Positions 25,146-34,065 of a stretch of DNA of 37,605 nucleotides are shown one piece after another (the first letter of the stretch is position 1; each line of letters starts with the position of its first letter). This DNA comes from Zobellia uliginosa. Lineage in GTDB: Bacteria; Bacteroidota; Bacteroidia; Flavobacteriales; Flavobacteriaceae. The stretch spans positions 1 through 37,605 of the forward strand of contig NZ_FTOB01000014.1 of assembly GCF_900156625.1 (NCBI RefSeq). Direction: 5' to 3'. The position numbers and the translations under genes were made by a program. The notes beneath the pieces were generated by a model. That model was not told the origin of the DNA. It searched no databases and was given only the letters and a program-made list of their open reading frames with translations.

Positions 25146-28100
25146 TTAAATAGTTTCTAATTTTTCTCTTTCCATACGTAGTAATGCCTGTTTGTATTCT
25201 TCAGGTAAGACTTTGACAAATTTAGGTAGGCAATCTTCCCAGTTCTCTAGAATGCGTTGCGCTAGAGGACTCAAAGTCGAGTTATAGTGACTTTCGATAA
25301 GGTCTTTTAATTCTTTGATATCGTTGTCTTCGTTGACTTCGAGTAGATTCAAGTCTTCGTTGGTACATTTCTTTCTAAAGGTATTCTTCTCGTCAAAGAT
25401 ATAGGCTATACCACCGCTCATACCTGCTCCAAAGTTTCTGCCTACGTCACCAAGAATTACGGCAACACCTCCGGTCATATACTCACAACCGTGATCTCCG
25501 ATTCCCTCTACTACCGCTTTGGCGCCCGAATTACGGACACAGAAACGTTCGCCGGCCTTTCCGTTAATATAGGCGCGACCTGCCGTTGCTCCGTATAGGG
25601 TAACGTTACCTGTAATAACGTTGTCTTCGGGAACAATGGTAGAACCTTCCGGTACTTTGATCACCAGTTTGGCGCCAGATAGTCCTTTTCCAAGGTAGTC
25701 ATTGGTGTTTCCGTTTACGGTCATGGTCAAGCCCCTAGTGGCGAAAGCTCCAAAACTTTGGCCCGCGGAACCTGTAAAGTTCAATTTTAGGGTGTTTATG
25801 GGCAATCCTTGTGCTCCGTATATTTTTGAGATCTCATTACTGATGATCGCGCCAACGGCACGGTCCGTGTTTTTGATGGGGAAGTCCAATGTGAGCTTTT
25901 CCTTCCTGAATAACGACGGATTTGCTTTGGCAATAATATCGAACTCTATCGATTTGTCGATATCGTGCGTTTGCTTTTGGGTATTGTAGAATTTGGTTCC
26001 TGCCGGTACGTCTACTTGATATAGGATCGGAGTAAGGTCGATACCTGCAGATTTGTAATGGTCGATCGCTTTTTTACGGTCTAATTTCTGAACCTGGCCT
26101 ACCATTTCGTTTATGGTCCTGAAACCTAACTGGGCCATAATCTCACGTAGTTCTTGGGCTACAAAGTACATGTAGTTCACAACGTGTTCCGGTTTACCGG
26201 CGAATTTTTTACGTAGTTCAGGATTTTGGGTCGCAATACCTACCGGGCAAGTGTTTAAGTGGCATACGCGCATCATAACACAACCGGAGGCAACAAGTGG
26301 GGCGGTAGCAAAACCGAACTCTTCCGCACCTAATAAACAGGCTATGGCGACATCGCGGCCGGTTTTGAGCTGACCGTCACATTCAAGAACGATTCTATTC
26401 CTAAGGTCGTTCATGACCAAGGTCTGTTGTGCTTCCGCAATACCGAGCTCCCAAGGAAGGCCGGCATGTTTTAAAGAAGTTAATGGTGAAGCTCCCGTAC
26501 CTCCGTCGAATCCGGAGATGAGAACTACATCGGCTTTCGCTTTTGAAACCCCTGCGGCAACGGTACCTACACCAACTTCAGAAACCAGTTTTACGTTGAT
26601 ACGTGCTTCACGGTTGGCCGATTTTAAATCGTAGATCAACTGCGAAAGGTCTTCTATCGAGTAGATGTCATGGTGTGGTGGAGGTGAAATCAATCCTACA
26701 TAAGGAGTGGAGTTTCTAGTTTTGGCAATGGATGGGTTCACCTTTGGGCCTGGTAGTTGACCACCTTCTCCCGGTTTGGCACCCTGTGCCATTTTGATCT
26801 GTATTTCCTTGGCATTGGTCAAGTAATCGGAAGTTACGCCGAAACGACCTGAGGCCACTTGTTTTATAGCACTGTTTCTCCAATCACCTGTGGCGTTTTT
26901 GTAAAAACGTTCGGCATCCTCGCCACCTTCACCGGAATTGCTTTTTCCGCCAATACGGTTCATGGCTATGGCCAAGTTTTCATGGGCTTCTTTACTGATG
27001 GATCCATAAGACATGGCTCCCGTCTTAAAGCGCTTCACGATTTCCGTCCATGGCTCTACTTCGTCCAAAGGAATAGGGTCGTAATTAGAGAACTCGAACA
27101 AACCGCGAATAGTCATCAAATTTTTAGACTGTTCGTTGACCATTTGAGCGTACTCCTTATAGGTGTTGTTCTCGTTACCGCGTACGGCTTTCTGTAATTT
27201 AGCTACGGTTAACGGATTGAACATATGTTTTTCGCCTTCACGTCTCCAGCGGTATTCCCCGCCCATTTCCAAATCAAGGTTGGCGGCCACTTCTTTCGTG
27301 CTGAAGGCTTTCTTGTGGCGTTTGGCCACTTCTTTTTCAATTTGGTACAGACCGATACCTTGAATACGGGTCGGAGTGTTAGGGAAATACTTCTCTACCA
27401 CCTGACTGTTGATTCCGATACATTCAAATAACTGTGAGCCACGGTAAGAATTCAAGGTAGAGATACCTATTTTGTTCATTACCTTAAGGATACCTTTACC
27501 AATAGCCTTGTTGTAATTCTTGACGGCTTCTTCAAAGGTAATATCGGTAATGTCGTGTTCTTCTATCTGTTCGCCGATAATTTCGTTTACCAAGTACGGG
27601 TTGATGGCACTGGCACCGAAACCGAACAATAAACAGAAATGATGCACTTCCCTTGGCTCTGCAGATTCTATGATAACACTTAGTTTGCTGCGCTTGCCCA
27701 ATCTTTGAAGGCCACTGTTTACATAGGAACAGGCCAATAGTGCAGGTATAGGAGCCATGGTTTCACTTACGTTCCTATCGGATAGGATAATAATGTTGGT
27801 GCCCTCGTCAATAGCTTTGGAGGCTTGGTCGAGAATAGATTCCAACGCGTCTTCAAGACCATTGTGCCCCCTGCTTATTTCGTAAAGGGTAGGGATGGAA
27901 ACCACTTTGTAATCAGGACTGGCATCGTAATTTTTGATTTTATCCAAATCTTCCTTGGATATAACCGGATTCTGAATTTTAAGTTTTCGACAATGCAATT
28001 CAGAAAAGTCGAATATATTATGGTCACTACCTAGGGTAAGGCTGATGTCTGTAATCAGTTCTTCACGTATCCCGTCCAATGGTGGGTTGGTAACCTGGGC

Positions 28101-29654
28101 GAATAACTGTTGAAAGTAATTATAGATCAACTGTGGACGCTGAGATAAAACCGCTATCGGGGTATCTGAACCCATTGAACCAATAGGTTCTTTGGCGGTT
28201 TTACCCATAGGAAGTATAATGGTATTGATATCTTCAAGCGTATAACCAAAAACGGACTTGCGTTTTTCGAGGGAAGCTTCCCCTAAAAATAATGGGCAAT
28301 CATTATAAGGTATATTCTTTAGGTGAACCAAATTATTGTCTAGCCACTCTTGGTATGGGTGACGTTGGGCGATCTCTTCTTTGATCTCTTCATCGTTGAT
28401 GATGCGGCCTTCTTCCATGTTGACCAAGAACATTTTTCCAGGCTCTAATCTACCGTGAAATTCTACGTTCTCTGGAGCGATGTCCAATACACCGGTTTCC
28501 GATGACATGATTACATAGTCATTTTTGGTTACTGTGTAACGAGAAGGACGCAGACCGTTACGGTCAAGTACCGCACCAATGTAGTTCCCATCGGTAAAGG
28601 GTACGGATGCAGGACCGTCCCAAGGCTCCATCATACATGAATGGTATTCATAGAAAGCTCTTTTGGCTTCAGACATGTCTGGGTTTTTCTCCCAGGCTTC
28701 CGGTACCAAGATCATCATGACCTCGGGGAGTGAACGACCGGTCATCAATAAAAGTTCAACCACCATGTCCATGGTAGCCGAATCCGATTTTCCGGGAAGT
28801 ACGATCGGTAAGATGTTTTTTATTTCATCGCCGAACCAATCACTTTCCAATAATTCTTCACGTGATCGCATTCTTGATACGTTACCGCGAAGTGTGTTTA
28901 TTTCACCGTTATGGCACATGTAGCGAAAGGGTTGTGCCAAATCCCAAGTAGGGAAGGTGTTGGTGGAAAAACGTTGGTGAACCAACGATAGACGGGTTAC
29001 CACGCGGGGGTCCATCAAGTCCTTGTAATATAGGCTGATATCCTTGGGCATTAAAAGCCCTTTGAATATGATAATTTTTGTAGAAAGGCTAGGTACGTAA
29101 AAGAACTTGCTTTCCGAAAGCTTAGAGTTGATTACGGTATGTTCGGTGACCTTTCTTACAATGAACAATTTTAGGTTGAAGTTGAAATAGTCTTGTTCCT
29201 TGTTTTCCTTGGCAATGAAAATTTGTTTGACAAAGGGCTCGGTCTCCATGGCAACACGGCCAGGAATCGATCGGTTTACCGGAACATCTCTCCAGCCCAA
29301 AAGTTTTAGGCCTTGTTTTTTTATGTTCTCTTCAAAGGTAGAAATGCAGAAGTTGCGTTGGTTTTCTTTTTGAGGTAGAAAAATATTGCCAACCGCATAC
29401 TCGCCCGGCTCGGGGAGTTCAAAGTCGCAGACTGCCTTAAAAAAGTCATGGGGTATATCTATAAGTATACCTGCACCATCACCGGTTTTTCCGTCTGAGC
29501 TTACCGCACCACGGTGCTCCAGCTTGTCCAATATCTCCAATGCTTTATGGATAATATCGTTAGACCTCTTCCCTTTAAGGCTACAGATAAAACCTGCGCC
29601 ACAGTTATCATGTTCAAATTCCGGTAGGTATAATCCTTGCTTCTTCAACGTCAT
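25146..29654 (-). CDS. gltB: Glutamate synthase, large (alpha) subunit
   Basis: This 1502-residue cytoplasmic enzyme hydrolyses glutamine and adds the ammonia to 2-oxoglutarate. The N-terminal class II amidotransferase nucleophile is Cys18 (EFEHDNCGAGF), which implies removal of a 17-residue propeptide as in known GltB. The central and FMN-binding synthase domains follow (GAMSYGSISKEAHENLA, GEGGQLPGPKV, GFDGGTGASPLTS). The [3Fe-4S] cluster cysteines are in CVMMRVCHLNTCPVG. The C-terminal glycine-rich beta-helix domain (GNVTLYGATAGRAYINGKAG) is complete. It is intact and of normal length, with a candidate promoter just before the ATG. A set of unusual repeats lies farther upstream. Confidence 0.98.
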   Translation of the reverse strand: MTLKKQGLYLPEFEHDNCGAGFICSLKGKRSNDIIHKALEILDKLEHRGAVSSDGKTGDGAGILIDIPHDFFKAVCDFELPEPGEYAVGNIFLPQKENQRNFCISTFEENIKKQGLKLLGWRDVPVNRSIPGRVAMETEPFVKQIFIAKENKEQDYFNFNLKLFIVRKVTEHTVINSKLSESKFFYVPSLSTKIIIFKGLLMPKDISLYYKDLMDPRVVTRLSLVHQRFSTNTFPTWDLAQPFRYMCHNGEINTLRGNVSRMRSREELLESDWFGDEIKNILPIVLPGKSDSATMDMVVELLLMTGRSLPEVMMILVPEAWEKNPDMSEAKRAFYEYHSCMMEPWDGPASVPFTDGNYIGAVLDRNGLRPSRYTVTKNDYVIMSSETGVLDIAPENVEFHGRLEPGKMFLVNMEEGRIINDEEIKEEIAQRHPYQEWLDNNLVHLKNIPYNDCPLFLGEASLEKRKSVFGYTLEDINTIILPMGKTAKEPIGSMGSDTPIAVLSQRPQLIYNYFQQLFAQVTNPPLDGIREELITDISLTLGSDHNIFDFSELHCRKLKIQNPVISKEDLDKIKNYDASPDYKVVSIPTLYEISRGHNGLEDALESILDQASKAIDEGTNIIILSDRNVSETMAPIPALLACSYVNSGLQRLGKRSKLSVIIESAEPREVHHFCLLFGFGASAINPYLVNEIIGEQIEEHDITDITFEEAVKNYNKAIGKGILKVMNKIGISTLNSYRGSQLFECIGINSQVVEKYFPNTPTRIQGIGLYQIEKEVAKRHKKAFSTKEVAANLDLEMGGEYRWRREGEKHMFNPLTVAKLQKAVRGNENNTYKEYAQMVNEQSKNLMTIRGLFEFSNYDPIPLDEVEPWTEIVKRFKTGAMSYGSISKEAHENLAIAMNRIGGKSNSGEGGEDAERFYKNATGDWRNSAIKQVASGRFGVTSDYLTNAKEIQIKMAQGAKPGEGGQLPGPKVNPSIAKTRNSTPYVGLISPPPHHDIYSIEDLSQLIYDLKSANREARINVKLVSEVGVGTVAAGVSKAKADVVLISGFDGGTGASPLTSLKHAGLPWELGIAEAQQTLVMNDLRNRIVLECDGQLKTGRDVAIACLLGAEEFGFATAPLVASGCVMMRVCHLNTCPVGIATQNPELRKKFAGKPEHVVNYMYFVAQELREIMAQLGFRTINEMVGQVQKLDRKKAIDHYKSAGIDLTPILYQVDVPAGTKFYNTQKQTHDIDKSIEFDIIAKANPSLFRKEKLTLDFPIKNTDRAVGAIISNEISKIYGAQGLPINTLKLNFTGSAGQSFGAFATRGLTMTVNGNTNDYLGKGLSGAKLVIKVPEGSTIVPEDNVITGNVTLYGATAGRAYINGKAGERFCVRNSGAKAVVEGIGDHGCEYMTGGVAVILGDVGRNFGAGMSGGIAYIFDEKNTFRKKCTNEDLNLLEVNEDNDIKELKDLIESHYNSTLSPLAQRILENWEDCLPKFVKVLPEEYKQALLRMEREKLETI

Positions 29655-29671
29655 AAATTATGGTATTTCTT

Positions 29672-29679
29672 CAAAAATA
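29672..29679 (-). promoter_or_regulatory. Candidate -7 promoter element of gltBD
   Basis: On the minus strand the sequence is TATTTTTG, a full match to TAnnTTTG, 17 bases before the gltB ATG. The leader would be only about 10-12 bases. No clear TTTG lies at the -33 position, so an activator may be needed. Confidence 0.4.
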
Positions 29680-29840
29680 GCGTTTCTGATGAGTAATTAG
29701 CAGCTATTTCTTTTAAATCAGATAAAAATTCAACGTTTAGAATAAAACATTGAAAAATATTCAGATATGATTTTTATGTGAGCTAAATTTATCAGAATGG
29801 TAAAATTAGCACATTCAACAGACCTGTGAAAGGTTTTTTG

Positions 29841-29939
29841 AGGGGGTATTTGTGATATTTCTTCACTTTTGGGGTGCACCCCCTCTAATTTTTAAGGTCT
29901 TGTGATATAAAGGTCTGTGTTTAGGGGGTGTTTGTGATA
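29841..29939. repeat. Direct repeats and palindrome upstream of gltBD
   Basis: AGGGGGTATTTGTGATA (29841-29857) recurs as AGGGGGTGTTTGTGATA (29923-29939), 16 of 17 identical and 82 bases apart. Between them are a perfect 12-base palindrome GGGGTGCACCCC (29871-29882) and a third TTGTGATA inside AAGGTCTTGTGATATA, which is itself echoed by AAGGTCTGTG. The repeats lie 185-285 bases before the gltB start and next to the terminator of the acyl-CoA dehydrogenase gene. Candidate regulator-binding array; otherwise unexplained. Confidence 0.6.
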
Positions 29940-29961
29940 AAAATAACGGGGTCGGCCGTTA
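29938..29961 (-). terminator. Probable intrinsic terminator of the acyl-CoA dehydrogenase gene
   Basis: TAACGG (29944-29949) and CCGTTA (29956-29961) form a 6-pair stem with a 6-base loop. On the minus strand this is followed by TTTTTATC. It is about 10 bases after the stop codon. The T-run touches the end of the second direct repeat. Confidence 0.55.
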
Positions 29962-29971
29962 GTACTTTTTT

Positions 29972-31114
29972 TTAATCCTTTAAGATGCTTCGTGAAATTA
30001 CGATTTTTTGAATTTCCGAGGTTCCTTCGTAAATCTGGGTTATTTTGGCGTCGCGCATTAATCTTTCTACATGGTAATCTTTTACAAAGCCATTGCCTCC
30101 ATGTATTTGTACGGCTTCAACAGTGGTGTCCATGGCAACCTGCGATGCGTAAAGTTTAGCCATGGCGCTTGATAGGTCGTAATTTTTTCCTTGGTCCTTG
30201 TCCCAAGCAGACTTGTATACGAGGTTACGGGCGGCTTCGATTTGTACGTGCATATCGGCCAATTTAAACGCTATGGCCTGATGGTTCGCTATTTCGGTGC
30301 CAAAAGCCTTTCTCTCCTTTGAGTATTTCAGGGCGAGTTCATAGGCTCCGGCGGCAATGCCCAAGGCTTGGGCGGCTATGCCTATTCGTCCACCCGATAG
30401 GGTCTTCATGGCAAATTTGAAGCCAAAGCCATCTTCGCCTATACGATTTTCTTTAGGAATCTTGACATCGTTAAATATTAAGGAATGGGTGTCGCTTCCG
30501 CGGATGCCCAACTTGTTTTCTTTTGGCCCTATTTCAAAACCGGGCATGCCTTTTTCAACGATGAGGGCGTTGATACCTTTATGTCCTTTTTCCCTGTCGG
30601 TCTGTGCTATGACTAGGTAGATGTCGGCTGTTCCACCATTGGTGATCCAGTTTTTGGTACCGTTTAATATATAGTGGTCACCTTTGTCGATGGCGGTAGT
30701 TTTTTGCGAAGTGGCATCGCTACCGGCTTCTGGCTCTGAAAGACAGAAGGCGCCAATGACTTCGCCGGAAGCTAATCGTGTCAGGTATTTTTGCTTCTGT
30801 TCCTCGTTTCCAAAGGTTTCGAGTCCCCAGCATACCAACGAGTTGTTCACCGATACCACGACCGAGGTCGATGCGTCTACTTTTGAGAGTTCTTCCATGG
30901 CAATGACGTAAGACAGGGTGTCCATACCGCTTCCGTTGTATTTGGGGTCGGTCATCATCCCTAAGAAACCGAGTTCGCCTAGCTTCTTTATCTGTTCTGT
31001 GGGGAATTGTTGGGCTTCATCCCGTTCGATCACACCAGGCAACAATTCGTTTTGTGCAAAATCGCGAGCAGCCTGCCTAATCATTAAATGTTCTTCCGAA
31101 AATGAAAAATCCAT
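29972..31114 (-). CDS. Acyl-CoA dehydrogenase (short/medium-chain type)
   Basis: This 380-residue FAD-dependent enzyme introduces the 2,3 double bond into acyl-CoA in fatty-acid or branched-chain amino-acid breakdown. It has the N-terminal helical domain (FSEEHLMIRQAARDFAQNEL), the signature GAFCLSEPEAGSDA, the flavin/substrate segment LNGTKNWITNGG, and the C-terminal domain. The catalytic base is Glu363 in QIYEGTSEIQ, as in butyryl- and medium-chain dehydrogenases. An IHGGNGFVKDYHVERLMRDAKI segment is typical of the short-chain branch. Length and start are normal. It is divergent from the amino-acid dehydrogenase gene. The acyl chain preferred cannot be fixed from sequence. Confidence 0.95.
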   Translation of the reverse strand: MDFSFSEEHLMIRQAARDFAQNELLPGVIERDEAQQFPTEQIKKLGELGFLGMMTDPKYNGSGMDTLSYVIAMEELSKVDASTSVVVSVNNSLVCWGLETFGNEEQKQKYLTRLASGEVIGAFCLSEPEAGSDATSQKTTAIDKGDHYILNGTKNWITNGGTADIYLVIAQTDREKGHKGINALIVEKGMPGFEIGPKENKLGIRGSDTHSLIFNDVKIPKENRIGEDGFGFKFAMKTLSGGRIGIAAQALGIAAGAYELALKYSKERKAFGTEIANHQAIAFKLADMHVQIEAARNLVYKSAWDKDQGKNYDLSSAMAKLYASQVAMDTTVEAVQIHGGNGFVKDYHVERLMRDAKITQIYEGTSEIQKIVISRSILKD

Positions 31115-31143
31115 AATTTTAGTGTGTTTTTTTTGAGCTTCTA

Positions 31144-31151
31144 CAAATATA
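31144..31151 (-). promoter_or_regulatory. Candidate -7 promoter element of the acyl-CoA dehydrogenase gene
   Basis: The minus strand reads TATATTTG, a full TAnnTTTG match, 30 bases before the ATG. A good -33 TTTG is not visible at the expected distance. Confidence 0.5.
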
Positions 31152-31230
31152 GGATTATGAAATAAATTGTAGACCTTGCTTTGTGTGCTATTTTTTTTAA
31201 AAAATTAATCATTCATTAGCTATGAAAAAC

Positions 31231-31260
31231 TTTGTATCCCAAGCCAAATTTTTATATTTG
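31231..31260 (+). promoter_or_regulatory. Promoter of the amino-acid dehydrogenase-antiporter genes
   Basis: TTTG at 31231-31234 and TATATTTG at 31253-31260 are exact Bacteroidota -33 and -7 elements separated by 18 bases. The same geometry is seen at the tRNA-Val promoter in this window. Transcription should begin near 31267, giving a leader of about 135 bases. Confidence 0.75.
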
Positions 31261-31263
31261 TTG

Positions 31264-31377
31264 AATTCGTTTTTTCGAATTGGTTTAAACGTAATATTAT
31301 GACACAGCAGTAACGCCGTTAAGGCGGAAAGAAAGAGATTTTTTTTAGGAGAGGATTAATGAGTTATGGTCATAATA
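31264..31377 (+). promoter_or_regulatory. Structured leader of the amino-acid dehydrogenase mRNA, with possible four-codon leader peptide
   Basis: The leader holds an inverted repeat AATTCG/CGAATT around six T (31264-31281). A mini-ORF at 31299-31313 encodes Met-Thr-Gln-Gln. A CGCC/GGCG stem (31314-31326) follows right after its stop, and then a run of eight T. TATTATGAC (31295-31303), covering the mini-ORF start, is exactly complementary to GTCATAATA (31369-31377). These parts suggest a regulatory leader, possibly sensitive to glutamine-codon translation. The GC stem is only four pairs, so attenuation is tentative. Confidence 0.35.
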
Positions 31378-31400
31378 CTGTTAATTAATATCAATTTGAA

Positions 31401-32633
31401 ATGAAAGAATTACTGCACGCATACGAGAATAAATCACCAGAAATTGTCTTTAATTGGAAAGATAGTGAAACCGAGGCCGAAGGATGGACGGTCATAAATT
31501 CGCTCCGTGGCGGTGCCGCCGGTGGGGGAACTAGAATGCGGGAAGGGCTTGATATGAATGAAGTCTTGTCACTTGCAAAAACTATGGAGGTGAAATTTAC
31601 GGTTTCGGGTCCACCTATAGGTGGGGCCAAATCCGGAATTAATTTCAATCCGAACGATCCGCGTAAAAAAGGAGTGCTCGAACGATGGTACCATGCGGTA
31701 TCGCCTTTATTGAAAAGTTATTACGGTACAGGGGGCGACCTGAACGTAGATGAAATCCATGAAGTGATCCCTATAACGGAAGATGCCGGGGTTTGGCACC
31801 CGCAAGAAGGGGTGTTCAACGGACATTTCAAGCCTACCGAAGCCGATAAGATCAATAGGATCGGGCAGTTGCGCCTTGGGGTCATTAAGGCATTGGAGAA
31901 TAGTAAGTATTCGCCCGATGTGTCGAGAAAATATACCGTGGCGGACATGATTACAGGCTATGGGGTTGCCGAAGCCGTAAAACATTATTACGATATCTAT
32001 GGTGGTAATGTGGTGGGGAAACGGGCAATCATTCAAGGTTTTGGAAACGTGGGAAGTGCCGCGGCCTACTATTTGGCTCAAATGGGGGCTAAAATTGTGG
32101 GGATCATCGATAGGTCAGGTGGTGTCATTAAGGAAGAAGGGTATAGCTTTGAAGAAATCAAGACCTTCTTTTTGAAAAAAGAAGGAAATAATCTTGTGGC
32201 AGGTGATGGGGAAATGATTCCTTTCGATGAGATTAACGAGCGTGTTTGGTCTTTGCAGGCCGAAATATTTACGCCCTGTGCAGCCTCGAGATTGGTTCTT
32301 AAGTCGCAGATAGACCGTCTTATCGATGCAGAGCTTGAGGTGATTTCATGTGGGGCGAACGTGCCCTTTGCGGATAAGGAGATTTTTTTCGGTCCGATCA
32401 TGGAATATACCGATGGTAAAGTGAGCTTGATTCCCGATTTTATATCAAATTGTGGAATGGCACGTGTTTTTGCGTACTTTATGGAAAAAAGGGTGGGAAT
32501 GGACGATGAGCTTATTTTTAGCGACACGTCGGAGACCATCAGAAAAGCCATTTTGGGTACCTATGAACATAACCCGTCAAAAAAGAATATCAGCCAAACG
32601 GCATTTGAAATAGCACTGAAACAACTAATATAA
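31401..32633 (+). CDS. Glu/Leu/Phe/Val family amino-acid dehydrogenase
   Basis: This 410-residue cytoplasmic enzyme would carry out reversible oxidative deamination of an amino acid, most likely glutamate or a branched-chain amino acid. The substrate domain shows the glycine-rich stretch GGAAGGGTRM, catalytic-site Lys77 in GPPIGGAKSGI, and the conserved Asp113 in TGGDLNVDE. The nucleotide domain has the GFGNVG loop at 213-218 and Asp237 at the end of the second strand (VGIIDRSG), which favours NAD. The ending region has the IPDFISNCGMARVFAYF segment. I cannot decide between glutamate and leucine dehydrogenase activity from sequence. It has a strong promoter and structured leader, and the antiporter gene begins 13 bases after its stop. 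Confidence 0.92.
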   Translation: MKELLHAYENKSPEIVFNWKDSETEAEGWTVINSLRGGAAGGGTRMREGLDMNEVLSLAKTMEVKFTVSGPPIGGAKSGINFNPNDPRKKGVLERWYHAVSPLLKSYYGTGGDLNVDEIHEVIPITEDAGVWHPQEGVFNGHFKPTEADKINRIGQLRLGVIKALENSKYSPDVSRKYTVADMITGYGVAEAVKHYYDIYGGNVVGKRAIIQGFGNVGSAAAYYLAQMGAKIVGIIDRSGGVIKEEGYSFEEIKTFFLKKEGNNLVAGDGEMIPFDEINERVWSLQAEIFTPCAASRLVLKSQIDRLIDAELEVISCGANVPFADKEIFFGPIMEYTDGKVSLIPDFISNCGMARVFAYFMEKRVGMDDELIFSDTSETIRKAILGTYEHNPSKKNISQTAFEIALKQLI

Positions 32634-32646
32634 ACACAGATTGAGT

Positions 32647-34014
32647 ATGGAGACCATTATTATCATTGTATTTGTTATCGGTTATCTAGCGATAACTATG
32701 GAGCATAACCTTAAAATCGATAAGCTGATTCCGGCTTTGGCCATGATGGCGATTTTGTGGGCCGTAATAGCCTTGGCCCATATGGACGTTTTTGAGGTGA
32801 ATACCATGCTCAAAGAACTCGAGCCAACGCATATCGATGAGATTCTGTTGCATCACTTGGGTAAAACCGCGGAAATTTTGGTCTTCTTGCTAGGTGCGAT
32901 GACCATCGTTGAAATCATTGATTATTTTGATGGTTTTGCTACTATTAAGGGGTATATTAAAACCAAGAGCAAGCGTAGGTTGTTGTGGTTGTTCTCGATT
33001 TTGGCGTTTGTGTTGTCCGCTATAATCGATAACCTAACGGCTACTATTGTATTGATAACCATTCTTCAAAAAGTGATAAAGGAGAGGGAAACCCGTTTGT
33101 GGTTCGCCGGTCTTATTATTATTGCTGCCAATGCCGGTGGTGCATGGTCTCCGATCGGTGACGTTACCACAACAATGCTATGGATTGGAAACAAGGTTAC
33201 TGCGCCTGTCTTGATCGAGCACGTATTGATACCTTCTATCGTATGTATGGTGGTTCCTGTTCTTTTTGCCAGTCGTTATAAGGCCTTTTCAGGGGTAATC
33301 GAAACCGAGGAGGTCGATACCGACGCTTCAAAATCCAAGTTTGGTTCAACCATGTTGTACCTAGGTTTGGGAGCTATTGTTTTTGTTCCTTTTTTCAAGA
33401 CCATTACCCACTTGCCTCCTTATGTGGGAATGATGTTATCATTGGCTGTTGTAGCTACATTTGCAGAGATATATAGTAGTTCTAAATTTAGCATTTCCTC
33501 AATAGACGACGGTGATAACGATACCGTAGGGCATCATAGTCCCGTACACGCTTCCCTGTCTAAAATCGAATTGCCAAGTATCCTTTTCTTTTTAGGGATA
33601 TTAATGGCCGTAGCGGCTTTGGAGTCATTGGGTATGCTTTTCCATTTTGCCGGTAACCTCGAGAGTAGCTTGCCTATGTTGGGTACGGAATCACCTGGTG
33701 AATTGGTGTCCGACTTGGTAGTCCTTATTTTGGGTATTGGGTCTGCGGTTATCGACAACGTTCCGTTAGTGGCGGCCAGTATGGGTATGTTCTCCGTGCC
33801 GGTTGATGATCCAGTTTGGCACTTTATCGCTTATTCGGCTGGAACAGGTGGTAGTATGCTGATTATTGGTTCTGCTGCGGGCGTGGTTGCCATGGGTATG
33901 GAGAAGATCGATTTCTTCTGGTACCTGAAGAAAATTGCATGGTTGGCTTTTATAGGTTTTATCAGTGGGGCAGCCGTTTTTGTTTTAATCAGAAATTTTA
34001 TACTGGACGCATAA
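32647..34014 (+). CDS. nhaD: NhaD-type Na+/H+ antiporter
   Basis: This inner-membrane ion antiporter has about 455 residues from the ATG at 32647; an in-frame TTG two codons earlier is less likely. It has about 12 hydrophobic segments. Features of the NhaD/ArsB superfamily are visible: LSAIIDNLTATIVLI and a second inverted copy GIGSAVIDNVPLVAASMGM, both with the Asp-Asn pair in a broken helix, plus NAGGAWSPIGDVTTTML and GTGGSMLIIGSAAGVVAMG. A hydrophilic loop around 270-300 separates the halves. It would expel Na+ in exchange for protons, fitting a marine habitat. It is probably co-transcribed with the dehydrogenase upstream. Confidence 0.93.
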   Translation: METIIIIVFVIGYLAITMEHNLKIDKLIPALAMMAILWAVIALAHMDVFEVNTMLKELEPTHIDEILLHHLGKTAEILVFLLGAMTIVEIIDYFDGFATIKGYIKTKSKRRLLWLFSILAFVLSAIIDNLTATIVLITILQKVIKERETRLWFAGLIIIAANAGGAWSPIGDVTTTMLWIGNKVTAPVLIEHVLIPSIVCMVVPVLFASRYKAFSGVIETEEVDTDASKSKFGSTMLYLGLGAIVFVPFFKTITHLPPYVGMMLSLAVVATFAEIYSSSKFSISSIDDGDNDTVGHHSPVHASLSKIELPSILFFLGILMAVAALESLGMLFHFAGNLESSLPMLGTESPGELVSDLVVLILGIGSAVIDNVPLVAASMGMFSVPVDDPVWHFIAYSAGTGGSMLIIGSAAGVVAMGMEKIDFFWYLKKIAWLAFIGFISGAAVFVLIRNFILDA

Positions 34015-34029
34015 TTTTATCGATAAAAT
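34014..34029. repeat. Perfect 16-base palindrome between nhaD and exbB
   Basis: ATTTTATCGATAAAAT is fully self-complementary and starts on the last base of the nhaD stop codon. It has no loop and no T-run, so it is not a terminator of the usual sort. A regulator site for the exbB operon is possible. Confidence 0.4.
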
Positions 34030-34065
34030 ACCGTTATAGAGGCAACTCTAATACCTAAGAATTCT

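Noticed and set aside
31144-31260. One shared bidirectional promoter for the acyl-CoA dehydrogenase and amino-acid dehydrogenase genes
   Set aside because: Each direction has its own full TAnnTTTG element, about 100 bases apart, so two separate promoters explain the region better.
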